From Mucilaginibacter phenanthrenivorans (GTDB lineage: Bacteria > Bacteroidota > Bacteroidia > Sphingobacteriales > Sphingobacteriaceae), in assembly GCF_024721155.1 (NCBI RefSeq), contig NZ_JAHVAP010000009.1, positions 1 through 64,000 of the forward strand: a stretch of 64,000 nt of DNA. Direction: 5' to 3'. Both the position numbers and the translations under genes were made by a program. The notes below the pieces were generated by a model. That model searched no databases, was not told the DNA's origin, and saw only the letters and a list, made by a program, of their open reading frames with translations. Numbering within the stretch: position 1 is the first letter of the stretch; every line of letters begins with the position of its first letter. This document shows positions 18,657 to 27,374 of this stretch, one piece after another.

Positions 18657-18682
18657 GCAGTTTTGAGTGGGCAGTTGGCAGT
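18657..18682 (+). repeat. B-module repeat after P6
   Basis: GCAGTTTTGAGTGGGC then AGTTGGCAGT immediately follows the P6 stop. Confidence 0.75.
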
Positions 18683-18706
18683 AAATACCAATAGAGTAAT
18701 TCGGCC

Positions 18707-18736
18707 ATGAACAATGAACTATTAACCATGATCCAA
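18707..18736 (+). promoter_or_regulatory. C module fused in frame to the first lectin gene
   Basis: ATG at 18707, after TTCGGCC, reads MNNELLTMIQ and continues without a stop into MNYIQKTRR of the lectin-like gene. This is the C-module peptide in frame with the following coding sequence. Either the protein carries it as an N-terminal extension or the true start is the ATG at 18737. Confidence 0.4.
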
Positions 18737-19420
18737 ATGAACTACATACAAAAAACACGGCGAGTGCTTTTAAGCAACAAGGGTTTTGCCTTACTTATTG
18801 TACTCACAATTGTTTGTCTGCAGGCTTACAGCCAGCAAACGCATTACGATCTGGCTAAAATGTTTAAAGAGAAGCAACTGATTATTTATCCGGGTAAAAA
18901 AACCGTGCTGATAAACGATGCAGGAAAAAGTGGCATCAGCACCGATGGCATTATATGGCTTAAGGATGTTGATTTCAGTACCGGCACCATTGAGCTTGAT
19001 ATGCGTGGCCGTAATGAATTTTTGAAAAGCTTTTTGGGCATCGCCTTTCACGCTACGGATACACTGAACTATGAAAGCGTTTATTTCAGGCCATTTAATT
19101 TTCAGTATACACCTGATACGGCACGAAGAAAATGGTCGGTGCAGTACATGAGTATTCCAGATTATTCGTACGAGCGACTGAGAAAGGAGCAAACCGGCAA
19201 ATTTGAAAATGACATTAAGCCAAACCCGAAACCGGAAGACTGGTTTCATGCGCGGATAGTTGTTACAAAAGACAGTACTATTGTTTATGTGAACCACGGC
19301 GACAAGCCATCGCTGAGTGTAAAAAACTTAAGTAAGAGAATTAACGGGCTTATTGGTTTGTGGACATCGACCGGAGCGAGAATGAGTGATTTTGCCAACC
19401 TTTTTATAAAACAGGATTGA
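18737..19420 (+). CDS. Secreted LamG/DUF1080-like jelly-roll protein (lectin 1)
   Basis: The protein has about 227 residues with a long N-region and hydrophobic core (FALLIVLTIVCLQAYSQQ) typical of a signal peptide. The mature part looks like a concanavalin A-like beta-sandwich: GTIELDMRGRNEF, FLGIAFHATDTLNYESVYFR, WFHARIVV, IVYVNHG, GLIGLWTST. The family binds or cleaves carbohydrate, but no catalytic residues are evident, so binding is more likely. I chose ATG 18737 because the preceding ten codons lie in repeat module C. It is paralogous to the next gene, which lies 35 bp downstream. Confidence 0.7.
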   Translation: MNYIQKTRRVLLSNKGFALLIVLTIVCLQAYSQQTHYDLAKMFKEKQLIIYPGKKTVLINDAGKSGISTDGIIWLKDVDFSTGTIELDMRGRNEFLKSFLGIAFHATDTLNYESVYFRPFNFQYTPDTARRKWSVQYMSIPDYSYERLRKEQTGKFENDIKPNPKPEDWFHARIVVTKDSTIVYVNHGDKPSLSVKNLSKRINGLIGLWTSTGARMSDFANLFIKQD

Positions 19421-19455
19421 TTTGAATTAAAAGCGTGGTAAACTAAATAAAAAAA

Positions 19456-20103
19456 ATGAAGAAATACATTACAACCCTTTTTGTCCTTTCAACCACTTAT
19501 TTACTTGCACAGCAAAAACAGGTGGTGCATAATTACAGTACAATAAAGCCATCTGAATGGGTGATCCCTAAAAATGATACGCTGGATTATGCTTTTAATA
19601 CTTATTCAGGCGCAGATGCGTTACTGTTAAAACGTAAAATCCAGAATTATAAGGGCGCCAGCGTTGCCTATCCAAAATCGTTGAAATTTAAGGATGGAAC
19701 TATTGAAATGGATATAGCATCGCCGGCCGGCAAAAACGGTTTTGTGGGCTTCGCATTCCGGATAAAGGACGCCCATCACTACGAAACACTGTACTTCCGT
19801 CCGGGCTCATCGGGCACCATAAATGCTGTGCAGTACATGCCCGAAAAGAAAAGCGAATTTAACTGGTGGGAGTATGAAGCCGACAAGTATCAGTCAAAAG
19901 CCACACTTCCGCTGACGGCCTGGTTCCACGTGAAGGCCGTAGTTAAGGGGCCGGAGATAGCAGTATTTTTAAATAATCAACCCAAACCTGTAATGGTTTA
20001 TAAAAACCTCGATCCCTCGTTAAAAACCGGCTCAGTTGGTTTTTGGTTGGGAAATTGCAACTCAGGGGCATATAAGAATTTAGTAGTTGGCGCTAGCGAT
20101 TAG
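19456..20103 (+). CDS. Secreted LamG/DUF1080-like jelly-roll protein (lectin 2)
   Basis: The 215-residue protein has a signal peptide MKKYITTLFVLSTTYLLAQ. The body parallels lectin 1 strand by strand: GTIEMDIASPAGKNGFVGFA, HHYETLYFRPG, AVQYMPE, WFHVKAVV, IAVFLNN, GSVGFWLGN. It is probably a periplasmic or surface carbohydrate-binding protein with a concanavalin A-like fold. Its stop codon TAG (20101-20103) lies within an A-module repeat. The pair probably arose by duplication and forms the tail of the permease array, before the terminator at 20207. Confidence 0.72.
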   Translation: MKKYITTLFVLSTTYLLAQQKQVVHNYSTIKPSEWVIPKNDTLDYAFNTYSGADALLLKRKIQNYKGASVAYPKSLKFKDGTIEMDIASPAGKNGFVGFAFRIKDAHHYETLYFRPGSSGTINAVQYMPEKKSEFNWWEYEADKYQSKATLPLTAWFHVKAVVKGPEIAVFLNNQPKPVMVYKNLDPSLKTGSVGFWLGNCNSGAYKNLVVGASD

Positions 20104-20128
20104 AGGCTAGAGACCAGAGATTAGTTAA
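20098..20128 (+). repeat. A-module repeat at end of lectin 2
   Basis: GATTAGAGGCTAGAGACC then AGAGATTAGTTAA. It supplies the TAG stop codon of lectin 2, as an A module supplies the TGA of P1. Confidence 0.78.
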
Positions 20129-20206
20129 ATACGAATGCTGGTTACTAATCACCACTACAAAAGAGCTTGGATCTTCTTCATCTAAGATCTGAGATTTAGT
20201 TGAGTA

Positions 20207-20240
20207 GCGTTCCGGGTGAGATCCGGAACGCATTTTTTTT
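20207..20240 (+). terminator. Rho-independent terminator after lectin 2
   Basis: GCGTTCCGG and CCGGAACGC form a 9-bp perfect stem with a 7-nt loop, followed by A and eight Ts. It marks the end of the permease/lectin transcription unit. Confidence 0.88.
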
Positions 20241-20366
20241 GCCTTCACTTTTATACACTCCAAATTTATTGCAGTATATTTATTGCAGCGTGAAACTTCC
20301 CGCTTTTAGCCAGTGCCCCCTATCCTGGCTAAAACAAGTATGCCCGTTACATGTTACCGTTTTACC

Positions 20367-22931
20367 ATGAACAAAACCATTACCCTATTATTGGTATTAT
20401 CACTTGCCTTTACAACAAGCTATGCTCAGCAGATAAAAAACGACAGTATTCGTATTGCCGTCGAACCTGAATATAATAACGTCGGAAAAACACACCGTTT
20501 TTTGTTTGGCGAGAATTACCGGGCGCTATGGGCCGCACCTGTTAAACTGCCTGTTTTTAAACTGGAAAACGCTAAGGGCGGCTTAAAAATATTGCAAAAG
20601 GGCGGCGGCTTGCAAACCATGTCGCTACGCTTGCAGGATTCCACGGGGCAACAATGGGTGTTGCGCACCATTCAAAAGTACCCGGAGCGTGGTTTACCGC
20701 CAAGATTACGCCCGACCGTGGCCAAGGATATTTTGCAGGACCAGGTATCAGCAGCGCATCCCTTTGCCGCACTTACCGTACCGCCGCTGGCACAGGCTTT
20801 AGGCGTTCCGCATTCAAACCCGCAGATAGTATACGTTGCTGATGACCCGGCGTTGGGTAAATATTCAAAGGATTTTGCCAATAAGGTTTTTCTATTTGAG
20901 GAACGCGAGCCGCTGGATGCTGAGAAAACAGACAATACCGAAAAAGTACAGCGCAAGCTAAAGGAGGACAATGATAACCGTGTTGATGAAAAAACGGTAT
21001 TAAAGGCGCGATTGCTGGATATGATCCTTGGTGATTGGGACCGCCATGAGGACCAATGGCGATGGGAAAAAATTGATGAAAAGAAAGGTTCTGTTTATGA
21101 ACCCGTTCCGCGCGATCGCGACCAGGTTTACTATAAAACCTCTGGCGTTTTTCCGTGGATCGTATCGCACCAATGGCTTAAATCAAAATTCCAGGGTTAT
21201 AGCGGCGAGATAAGAGATATTGACGGATGGAACTTTAACGCCCGGTATTTTGACCGTTACTTTTTAAACCAATTGAGCGAGGACGATTGGCGTGAACAAA
21301 TAACCTATGTCCAAAAAACACTTACCGACAGCGTGATCACGGCTGCAGTTAAACTAATGCCGGATACCATTTTCAAACTCTCGGGCAGGGAGATCATCGC
21401 TAAAATGAAGGGTCGGCGCGACAATTTAATGAAGCAGGGACTGGAGTACTACCGCTTTATCTCTATTTATGTAGAGATCCCGGCTACGGATAAACGTGAA
21501 AATTTCAGCATTGATGAACAGCCAGGCGGCAACCTGGAGGTAACCGTTAAGAAGATTAAAAAGGATGGCGATTTGGATAAAACCATTTACCACCGCGTTT
21601 TTAAACCAGATGTTACAAAGGAAGTTCGGCTATATGGCTTTGATGGTAACGATGTATTTTCGGTAACAGGCAATACGCCATCGCCAATAAAAGTGCGAAT
21701 GATAGGCGGCGCAGGTGTGGATAGTTTTTATGTAGATAAAAAGCTGAGCAACCGTGGCAAGCTTTATGTATATGACCGGGCCGATTCCACCAATTTAATT
21801 CCATCGTCATCGCAGGCAAGGATCCGGACCAGTACCGATACCGGCGTAAATAATTACAACAAAACCAGTTTTAAGTATGATAGGTTTGAACCCATCGTAT
21901 TAGCCAATTACAATACAGATATCGGCATTTTGCTGATAGGTGGCTTCTCGTACGAAAAACATGGCTTTCGCGGCGAGCCTTATTCATTCAGGGAGGAGTT
22001 TCTCACCAATTACTCGCTCTCACGAAAATCGTTGCTGTTCACCTATGTAGCTGACTTTAAAAATGCTATTGGAAATAATGACATTCGCATAAGTGCTTTG
22101 TCAAGGGGGCCTAATAACGTGAGCAACTTCTTCGGCATTGGTAACGGAACTCCTTTTGTAAATAAGGGAGATAAAGAAATTACCTATTACCGAAACAAGT
22201 ATGATTTAATCACCACTGATGTTTCCCTTTACCATCAATATGGCAATTGGCAGCTTCATGCCGGCGTTGGCGGACAGTTTTACTACAGCAATGCCGATGA
22301 TAACAGCGACAGGTTCCTGGGTGATTATAACGCAGCCCACCCATCCGAAAATGTATTCGACAACAAATGGTCGGCGGGTTTGGTGGGCGGCGCTACCTAT
22401 GATACACGTAATAAAGGTAACGTTACCACCAGCGGAGTTTATTGGAACACTACCGTAACATCCATGAAGGCCTTAACCGGATCGCATAATGCGTATACGC
22501 AAATACTATCGGAATTTAACTTTTATCTTAATCCCGACCGCGACTCTGTGTTAATAATAGCCAACCGCACCGGTGGCGGTACTTATTTTGGCACTGCCGA
22601 TTATTTTCAGCAGATAAAGCTGGGCGGCCCGCAAACGCTGCGCGGCTTTCACACATGGAGGTTTACCGGCAGAACCATGCTCTACAACAACCTTGAACTA
22701 CGGCTTAAGGTACTGGATTTTACCTCGTACCTGTTTCCAGGCAGTATCGGGGTGATCGGATTTAACGATATCGGCAGGGTATGGTCGGCAAACGATACGT
22801 CAAATACGTGGCATGATGGCTATGGCGGCGGCATTTACATTGTCCCCGCCGAGTTGGTGCTGATCCAGGCGGCTGTTGGTTTCTCAAGGGAGGGATCATT
22901 ACCTTATATTTCTATTGGTTTCAGGTTTTAG
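20367..22931 (+). CDS. Outer-membrane barrel protein with kinase-like N-terminal half
   Basis: The protein has 854 residues from ATG 20367, which gives a clear signal peptide (MNKTITLLLVLSLAFTTSYA). The front half (residues ~30-400) holds LGDWDRHEDQW with D225 and H227, then VPRDRDQVYY with D250 and D252. This resembles the catalytic DRH and metal-binding DxD elements of HipA/FAM20-like atypical kinases, and LRTIQKYPERG could supply a lysine. A beta-rich linker follows. The back half (~500-854) is a BamA/TamA-like 'surface antigen' barrel with LGGPQTLRGF and a terminal aromatic ISIGFRF. The kinase reading is inference. The M28 peptidase follows 42 bp later, so the two may share an mRNA. Confidence 0.72.
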   Translation: MNKTITLLLVLSLAFTTSYAQQIKNDSIRIAVEPEYNNVGKTHRFLFGENYRALWAAPVKLPVFKLENAKGGLKILQKGGGLQTMSLRLQDSTGQQWVLRTIQKYPERGLPPRLRPTVAKDILQDQVSAAHPFAALTVPPLAQALGVPHSNPQIVYVADDPALGKYSKDFANKVFLFEEREPLDAEKTDNTEKVQRKLKEDNDNRVDEKTVLKARLLDMILGDWDRHEDQWRWEKIDEKKGSVYEPVPRDRDQVYYKTSGVFPWIVSHQWLKSKFQGYSGEIRDIDGWNFNARYFDRYFLNQLSEDDWREQITYVQKTLTDSVITAAVKLMPDTIFKLSGREIIAKMKGRRDNLMKQGLEYYRFISIYVEIPATDKRENFSIDEQPGGNLEVTVKKIKKDGDLDKTIYHRVFKPDVTKEVRLYGFDGNDVFSVTGNTPSPIKVRMIGGAGVDSFYVDKKLSNRGKLYVYDRADSTNLIPSSSQARIRTSTDTGVNNYNKTSFKYDRFEPIVLANYNTDIGILLIGGFSYEKHGFRGEPYSFREEFLTNYSLSRKSLLFTYVADFKNAIGNNDIRISALSRGPNNVSNFFGIGNGTPFVNKGDKEITYYRNKYDLITTDVSLYHQYGNWQLHAGVGGQFYYSNADDNSDRFLGDYNAAHPSENVFDNKWSAGLVGGATYDTRNKGNVTTSGVYWNTTVTSMKALTGSHNAYTQILSEFNFYLNPDRDSVLIIANRTGGGTYFGTADYFQQIKLGGPQTLRGFHTWRFTGRTMLYNNLELRLKVLDFTSYLFPGSIGVIGFNDIGRVWSANDTSNTWHDGYGGGIYIVPAELVLIQAAVGFSREGSLPYISIGFRF

Positions 22932-22973
22932 CCGACGGATTTTTGCTACTTTGCAATATCCTATTTATCACCA

Positions 22974-24119
22974 ATGAAGCTAAGATTAAGCCTGTTTTTA
23001 TTACTATCCTGTCAATCTTTATTTGCCCAGGATTCTGTTTACGCGCGCCGTATTGTTGATACTTTAACATCACGTTATTTTTGGGGCAGGGGCTATACAA
23101 ATGACGGTATGGGCAAAGCCGCGCGGTTTATAACAAGCGAATTCAAGAGCTTCGGATTGCAGCCTTTGAGTGGTAAGGATTTTGTTCAGCCATTTACCTA
23201 TAACGCCAATATCTACCCGGGTAAAATGAAGGTAGCCATTAACGGCATCGATTTAAAACCTGGTGTGGATTTTATTGTAAGTCCTGAAAGCATGGGTGTT
23301 AAAGCCGACGGCAAATTACAGCAAAAGGATAGTGTCACATTTTTAGATGCCGAACACCGCATCGTCGTACTACTGCAAAATAAACTTACCTGGTCGGTTG
23401 AGCAGGCGGCTTCAGATTATACAGCCATTGATCTGGATAAGAAGGCAATTACCAAAACACCGTCTTCCATCAGTGTAGATATTGAGAATAAAATAATAAA
23501 GGATTTCAAAACCGGGAACATTTGCGCCATGGTTCGCGGCACAGCAAAGCCGGATTCATTTATAGTGCTTACTGCCCACTACGATCACTTAGGTGGCATG
23601 GGTGCCGACACCTATTTCCCCGGCGCTAACGACAATGCAAGCGGCGTGAGCCAGGTGATGAGCCTGGCTAAGTATTATGCGAAGCACCCGCAGCGGTACA
23701 GCATGGTTTTTATTTGCTTTGCAGGAGAGGAAGCCGGCTTGCTGGGCTCCATGTATTTTGCTGAACATCCGCTAATGCCGCTGGCTAATATCCGGTTCTT
23801 AATAAACCTGGATTTAGAAGGCACCGGCGAGGAAGGCATCACCGTAGTTAATGCAACCATCTACCCAAAGGAATTTGAGCAACTAAAAAAACTTAATACA
23901 CAGGGGCATTACCTGTATAAAGTATATTCAAGAGGCAAGGCCCCAAACAGCGATCATTACCCCTTTACCGAAAAAGGCGTACCCGCATTTTATATGTATA
24001 CCATGGGCGGCATAAAAGCTTATCATGATGTATTCGACATCAGCAAGACATTACCGCTTAATGAGTATAATCATTTATTTAAGCTGATAGTGGATTTTGT
24101 TGGGGCGGAGACGAGGTAA
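22974..24119 (+). CDS. M28 family zinc aminopeptidase, secreted
   Basis: The 381-residue protein has a signal peptide ending near LSCQSLFAQ. The M28 dizinc site is complete: H202 in TAHYDH, bridging D220 in GANDNASG, catalytic/metal pair E252-E253 in FAGEEAG, D280 in INLDLEG, and a late histidine in AYHDVFD. The insert region 60-170 looks like a PA-type lid. The enzyme would remove N-terminal residues from peptides in the periplasm. It lies 42 bp after the barrel protein and ends 9 bp from the convergent lipoprotein gene. Confidence 0.88.
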   Translation: MKLRLSLFLLLSCQSLFAQDSVYARRIVDTLTSRYFWGRGYTNDGMGKAARFITSEFKSFGLQPLSGKDFVQPFTYNANIYPGKMKVAINGIDLKPGVDFIVSPESMGVKADGKLQQKDSVTFLDAEHRIVVLLQNKLTWSVEQAASDYTAIDLDKKAITKTPSSISVDIENKIIKDFKTGNICAMVRGTAKPDSFIVLTAHYDHLGGMGADTYFPGANDNASGVSQVMSLAKYYAKHPQRYSMVFICFAGEEAGLLGSMYFAEHPLMPLANIRFLINLDLEGTGEEGITVVNATIYPKEFEQLKKLNTQGHYLYKVYSRGKAPNSDHYPFTEKGVPAFYMYTMGGIKAYHDVFDISKTLPLNEYNHLFKLIVDFVGAETR

Positions 24120-24128
24120 TCAAAAACA

Positions 24129-25112
24129 TTACTGCACCTTCTCGGTCATCTCAAACCTATCCACTTCCTTATCTGATCGTGGCTTTTGATTAAATGCCGT
24201 ATAATAAACATACTTTTTATCCTTGTCAATTCCCGGCATTATTTTGCCTATCACCTTCCTGATCAGCAGGTTTTCATTTTTTATGGCCAACGTGTCCTTT
24301 AAATTCACTGACGTTAAATAATGGACTATTGGAAATGTGCCCTCGCTATTGGTTTGTGTATAAACCCTTATTATCCGTGGCTTAGTTGGCACCTCATTAA
24401 TTGTAAATGGGAATATGTACTTGGTGTTTGCCTCATTTATTATGTCGCCATAAAATGTGTGCAGACTGTCTTCAACCGGGTACCGCCATATATTGACCGG
24501 AGCTATGCAATTATTAGCCAAAGCCGCGTTGTTAACAGCATCGATGAGGTAATTTTTACTATAATTTTCTTTCGCCAGCTTATAAAGCTCAGGGGCGGTT
24601 TTCCCGTTAAATGTATAAGGAGCCACATCCATGTCGCTGATCTTCCACCCGTAGCTATATTTAGAATACACCAGGGTGATCATATATTTGTTAGCGCCCG
24701 CTTTGGGCAGGAAAAAGGCTACATACATTTCCTGTTCGGGATTGTGATATATAAGGCTGTAGCGGTTTACGCCTTTATCAGCAGAATTTACGGTATCCGC
24801 ATTGCGCCATTTATTGATGATATAATATTCTTCAAAAAGGGCATACTTGTTATCATTCAGGTAATTGCTTAGGTGTTCTATTGTCCTTTCTGTTTGTGAG
24901 TCCCGATTGAGTTCTTTTGACATAATAAACTTCATGCGCTTATACTTGTTAGCCTTTAGCCAGTATAGGGCATCGTCGGTCAATTCGTGAAAATCAGATC
25001 TTTTTCCGGCTGCTATTTTTTCATTTTCCCAAACGCCGGGCTTGTCTACACAACTTTGTAATATAATTAGTGATAATAAAACGGGAATTAATTTAAGGGG
25101 ATAAGGCTTCAT
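24129..25112 (-). CDS. Uncharacterised lipoprotein
   Basis: The 327-residue protein has a lipoprotein signal (LIPVLLSLIILQSC, Cys at residue 21). I recognise no family. There is an alternation of amphipathic strands in the middle (ISDMDVAPYTFNGKTAPELY), then a mixed region with conserved-looking WRYPVEDS and a short basic C-terminus. The +2 residue after the cysteine is Val. It is convergent with the M28 gene, with only 9 bp between stop codons, and no terminator is visible there. It is probably expressed alone. Confidence 0.7.
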   Translation of the reverse strand: MKPYPLKLIPVLLSLIILQSCVDKPGVWENEKIAAGKRSDFHELTDDALYWLKANKYKRMKFIMSKELNRDSQTERTIEHLSNYLNDNKYALFEEYYIINKWRNADTVNSADKGVNRYSLIYHNPEQEMYVAFFLPKAGANKYMITLVYSKYSYGWKISDMDVAPYTFNGKTAPELYKLAKENYSKNYLIDAVNNAALANNCIAPVNIWRYPVEDSLHTFYGDIINEANTKYIFPFTINEVPTKPRIIRVYTQTNSEGTFPIVHYLTSVNLKDTLAIKNENLLIRKVIGKIMPGIDKDKKYVYYTAFNQKPRSDKEVDRFEMTEKVQ

Positions 25113-25189
25113 ATTGAATACTAAAGTACTATGATAAAGTTAAAATTTCAATGTAAAATAATCCTTAATTAATAGTGATAGTTACAGCA

Positions 25190-25205
25190 ATTGACAAATG
25201 TCAAT
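25190..25205. promoter_or_regulatory. Inverted repeat upstream of aminotransferase gene
   Basis: ATTGACA-AA-TGTCAAT is a perfect 7-bp inverted repeat 51 bp before the ATG and just upstream of the -7 box. Possible operator. Confidence 0.4.
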
Positions 25206-25226
25206 CTTTTACGGTTGTAAACAGCC

Positions 25227-25234
25227 TAACTTTG
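25227..25234 (+). promoter_or_regulatory. Candidate -7 box of aminotransferase gene
   Basis: TAACTTTG matches TAnnTTTG and lies 22 bp before the start codon. No clear -33 box at standard spacing. Confidence 0.45.
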
Positions 25235-25256
25235 CCGTGCAACAAATACCGCAAAC

Positions 25257-26396
25257 ATGGAAAACGAAATAGTTGAATTATTTGACATCCCCGAAGGCGT
25301 GGTTTATTTAAATTGTGCAAGTCTTTCGCCTCAGTTACGGTCAGTTACAGAAGCGGGTGCCAAGGCGCTGCAAAAAAAGGTTCATCCCTGGGAGATCCAA
25401 TCTTCAGATTGGTTTGATGATCCTGAAACGTTGCGGGCTTTAGCTGCACAGGTTATCAACGCCGATGCAGATGGGATGGCAATTATCCCCTCCGTTAGTT
25501 ATGGTATCAGCATTGCTGCGGCTAACGTACCGATAGCAAAAGGGCAACAAATATTGGTGATGGATAAGGAATACCCATCTAACTATTATTCATGGAACGA
25601 ATTGGCAAAAGTAAAAGGCGCTGAAATTGTAACCGTTAAAAAAGAAGAAGCATCCTGGACAGCAGCTATATTGAATGCCGTTAATGAAAAAACGGCCATT
25701 ATAGCCATTTCCAATTGCCATTGGACTAACGGAGCACTTGTTGATCTTGTACAGGTAGGCGTTAAAGCCAGGTCGGTGGGCGCCGCCTTGATTATTGATG
25801 CCAGCCAGGCGATGGGAGCATACCCTATAGATGTAGCCGCAATTCAACCTGATTTTTTAGTTTCGGTTGGGTACAAGTGGCTATTGGGGCCTTATGGGTT
25901 AGGGTATTTATATGCCGCACCAAAGTGGCGTGCGGCCGGAAAGCCTATAGAGTATTCATGGCTCACCAAAAACAACAGTGAAAACTTTGCCGGCCTGGTA
26001 AACTATAGAGATGATTTCAGGCCTGGGGCAAGGCGTTTTGACATGGGCGAATTTCCGGGCTTTATCAATGTCCCGATGGCAATTGCAGCGCTTACACAGG
26101 TATTAAAATGGGGTGTTGGCAGTATTCAATCGCAATTAAAAAGCATCACACAGCAAATAGAACAGCAGGCCGATGAACTGGGCTTAGGTTTCCCAAAATC
26201 AGCAGAAAGGGTTGACCACATGATGGGTCTTGACCTGCCAGGCGGTGTAAGCGATGCACTAAAAGCCAACCTGAAAAATGAAAATATTTTTGTTGGTTTC
26301 AGGGGAGAGAGCATCCGGGTTTCGCCATATTTATATACAACACCGCAGGATCTTGAAAAATTATTTAATGTTTTAAAAGAGCATGTAAAGCGTTGA
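25257..26396 (+). CDS. Class V aminotransferase-fold PLP enzyme
   Basis: The 379-residue protein of fold type I belongs to the cysteine desulfurase/isopenicillin-N epimerase superfamily. K207 in SVGYKWLLGPYG is the expected PLP lysine. IIDASQAMGAYPID carries the PLP-binding aspartate, and an early VYLNCASLSP segment forms the N-terminal arm. There is no conserved cysteine loop for desulfurase activity. The reaction is therefore unclear: a lyase, epimerase or aminotransferase is possible. It has its own promoter-like box upstream and faces the TipA-like regulator gene. Confidence 0.78.
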   Translation: MENEIVELFDIPEGVVYLNCASLSPQLRSVTEAGAKALQKKVHPWEIQSSDWFDDPETLRALAAQVINADADGMAIIPSVSYGISIAAANVPIAKGQQILVMDKEYPSNYYSWNELAKVKGAEIVTVKKEEASWTAAILNAVNEKTAIIAISNCHWTNGALVDLVQVGVKARSVGAALIIDASQAMGAYPIDVAAIQPDFLVSVGYKWLLGPYGLGYLYAAPKWRAAGKPIEYSWLTKNNSENFAGLVNYRDDFRPGARRFDMGEFPGFINVPMAIAALTQVLKWGVGSIQSQLKSITQQIEQQADELGLGFPKSAERVDHMMGLDLPGGVSDALKANLKNENIFVGFRGESIRVSPYLYTTPQDLEKLFNVLKEHVKR

Positions 26397-26484
26397 TATT
26401 TTAACCCCGCAACCTCCGTGCATCTCTGGTGAACTCTTGGCAAATTAACCCCGAAGTTCGCAAACATATACACACAGAAAAAAG

Positions 26485-27258
26485 CTATTTCAATTTACTA
26501 TCCGCAAAACACATCATCGCCTTATACATAAATGCAGCAAAAACAGGATTGGTTTTCCCTTCAACAGTTGTATAACGATCATCCGCAACATACAGATCTG
26601 CAAGCCCTTTATAGGTTCCAATTTTCAAGTCAGTAGGATCTGACACACCCCAAAAGCTGCGGATATTGGCATAATGCCTGGCTATTTGTTCCTGTACAAG
26701 TCCACTTTCGGGGTTTTCATTTACCAGTAAGACCAGTTTCCCGGCGATGTCTTTCTGATCGGCCTTTAATTGTCCAAGATTAAGCTTCGGCATTTCCAGC
26801 AGAGCCTTTTCTGATCGCAAAACAATAGCTTCGCCCCATTTTTCAACGGCTTCATTGCGGTATGCTTCGGCTTCCTCTTTTGGCATGCCTTCATATAATT
26901 CTTCGTAGTTACTCATGGTTTTGTTTTTTAAATGATCAACAGTTTTATCAATGGTTTGCAGCAAAGTTGTAAGGTGGTCTCTTTTTGTGATGATGGATTC
27001 TTTATGGCCTTCGAGCGCCTTTACCAGGTCAAAATCGGGGTCGTCAAGAATGGGGCCGATCTCTTTCAGCGGAAAATCAAGCACTTTATAAAAAAGTATT
27101 TGCTGCAGGCGCAGTAGTTCCTTTTCTCCGTAGCGGCGATACCGGCTTTCGGTACGAATAGACGGATTTAACAGGTTTAACTTATCATAAAGGTGTAGCG
27201 TACGTACACTTACGCCCGCCAGTTTAGCCAATTGTTTTACCGAATAATCGTCTTTCAT
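26485..27258 (-). CDS. MerR-family regulator with TipAS domain
   Basis: The 257-residue protein starts DDYSVKQLAKLAGVSVRTLH, a canonical MerR winged helix (residues ~5-72), followed by a dimerisation coiled coil (~75-120). The C-terminal part (~125-255) matches the TipAS drug-binding globin-like fold: YEGMPKEEAEAYRNEA, WGEAIVLRSEK, FWGVSDPTDLKIGTYKGLAD. Members sense antibiotics or peptides and activate transcription from promoters with long spacers. It is convergent with the aminotransferase gene and its target is not evident from the neighbourhood. Confidence 0.85.
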   Translation of the reverse strand: MKDDYSVKQLAKLAGVSVRTLHLYDKLNLLNPSIRTESRYRRYGEKELLRLQQILFYKVLDFPLKEIGPILDDPDFDLVKALEGHKESIITKRDHLTTLLQTIDKTVDHLKNKTMSNYEELYEGMPKEEAEAYRNEAVEKWGEAIVLRSEKALLEMPKLNLGQLKADQKDIAGKLVLLVNENPESGLVQEQIARHYANIRSFWGVSDPTDLKIGTYKGLADLYVADDRYTTVEGKTNPVFAAFMYKAMMCFADSKLK

Positions 27259-27374
27259 ATATTTACTTAAATACCTGATTACAAAGCTATGCTATGACGT
27301 AAGGTAAGAGTCAAGTGTTTTTGAAAATAAATTCAACCACAGAACAATAGGCTGCCATTCCCGGTTAAACTACT

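Noticed and set aside
20313..20366. GTG-initiated extension of the barrel protein
   Set aside because: It would place 18 residues before a good signal peptide starting at ATG 20367.
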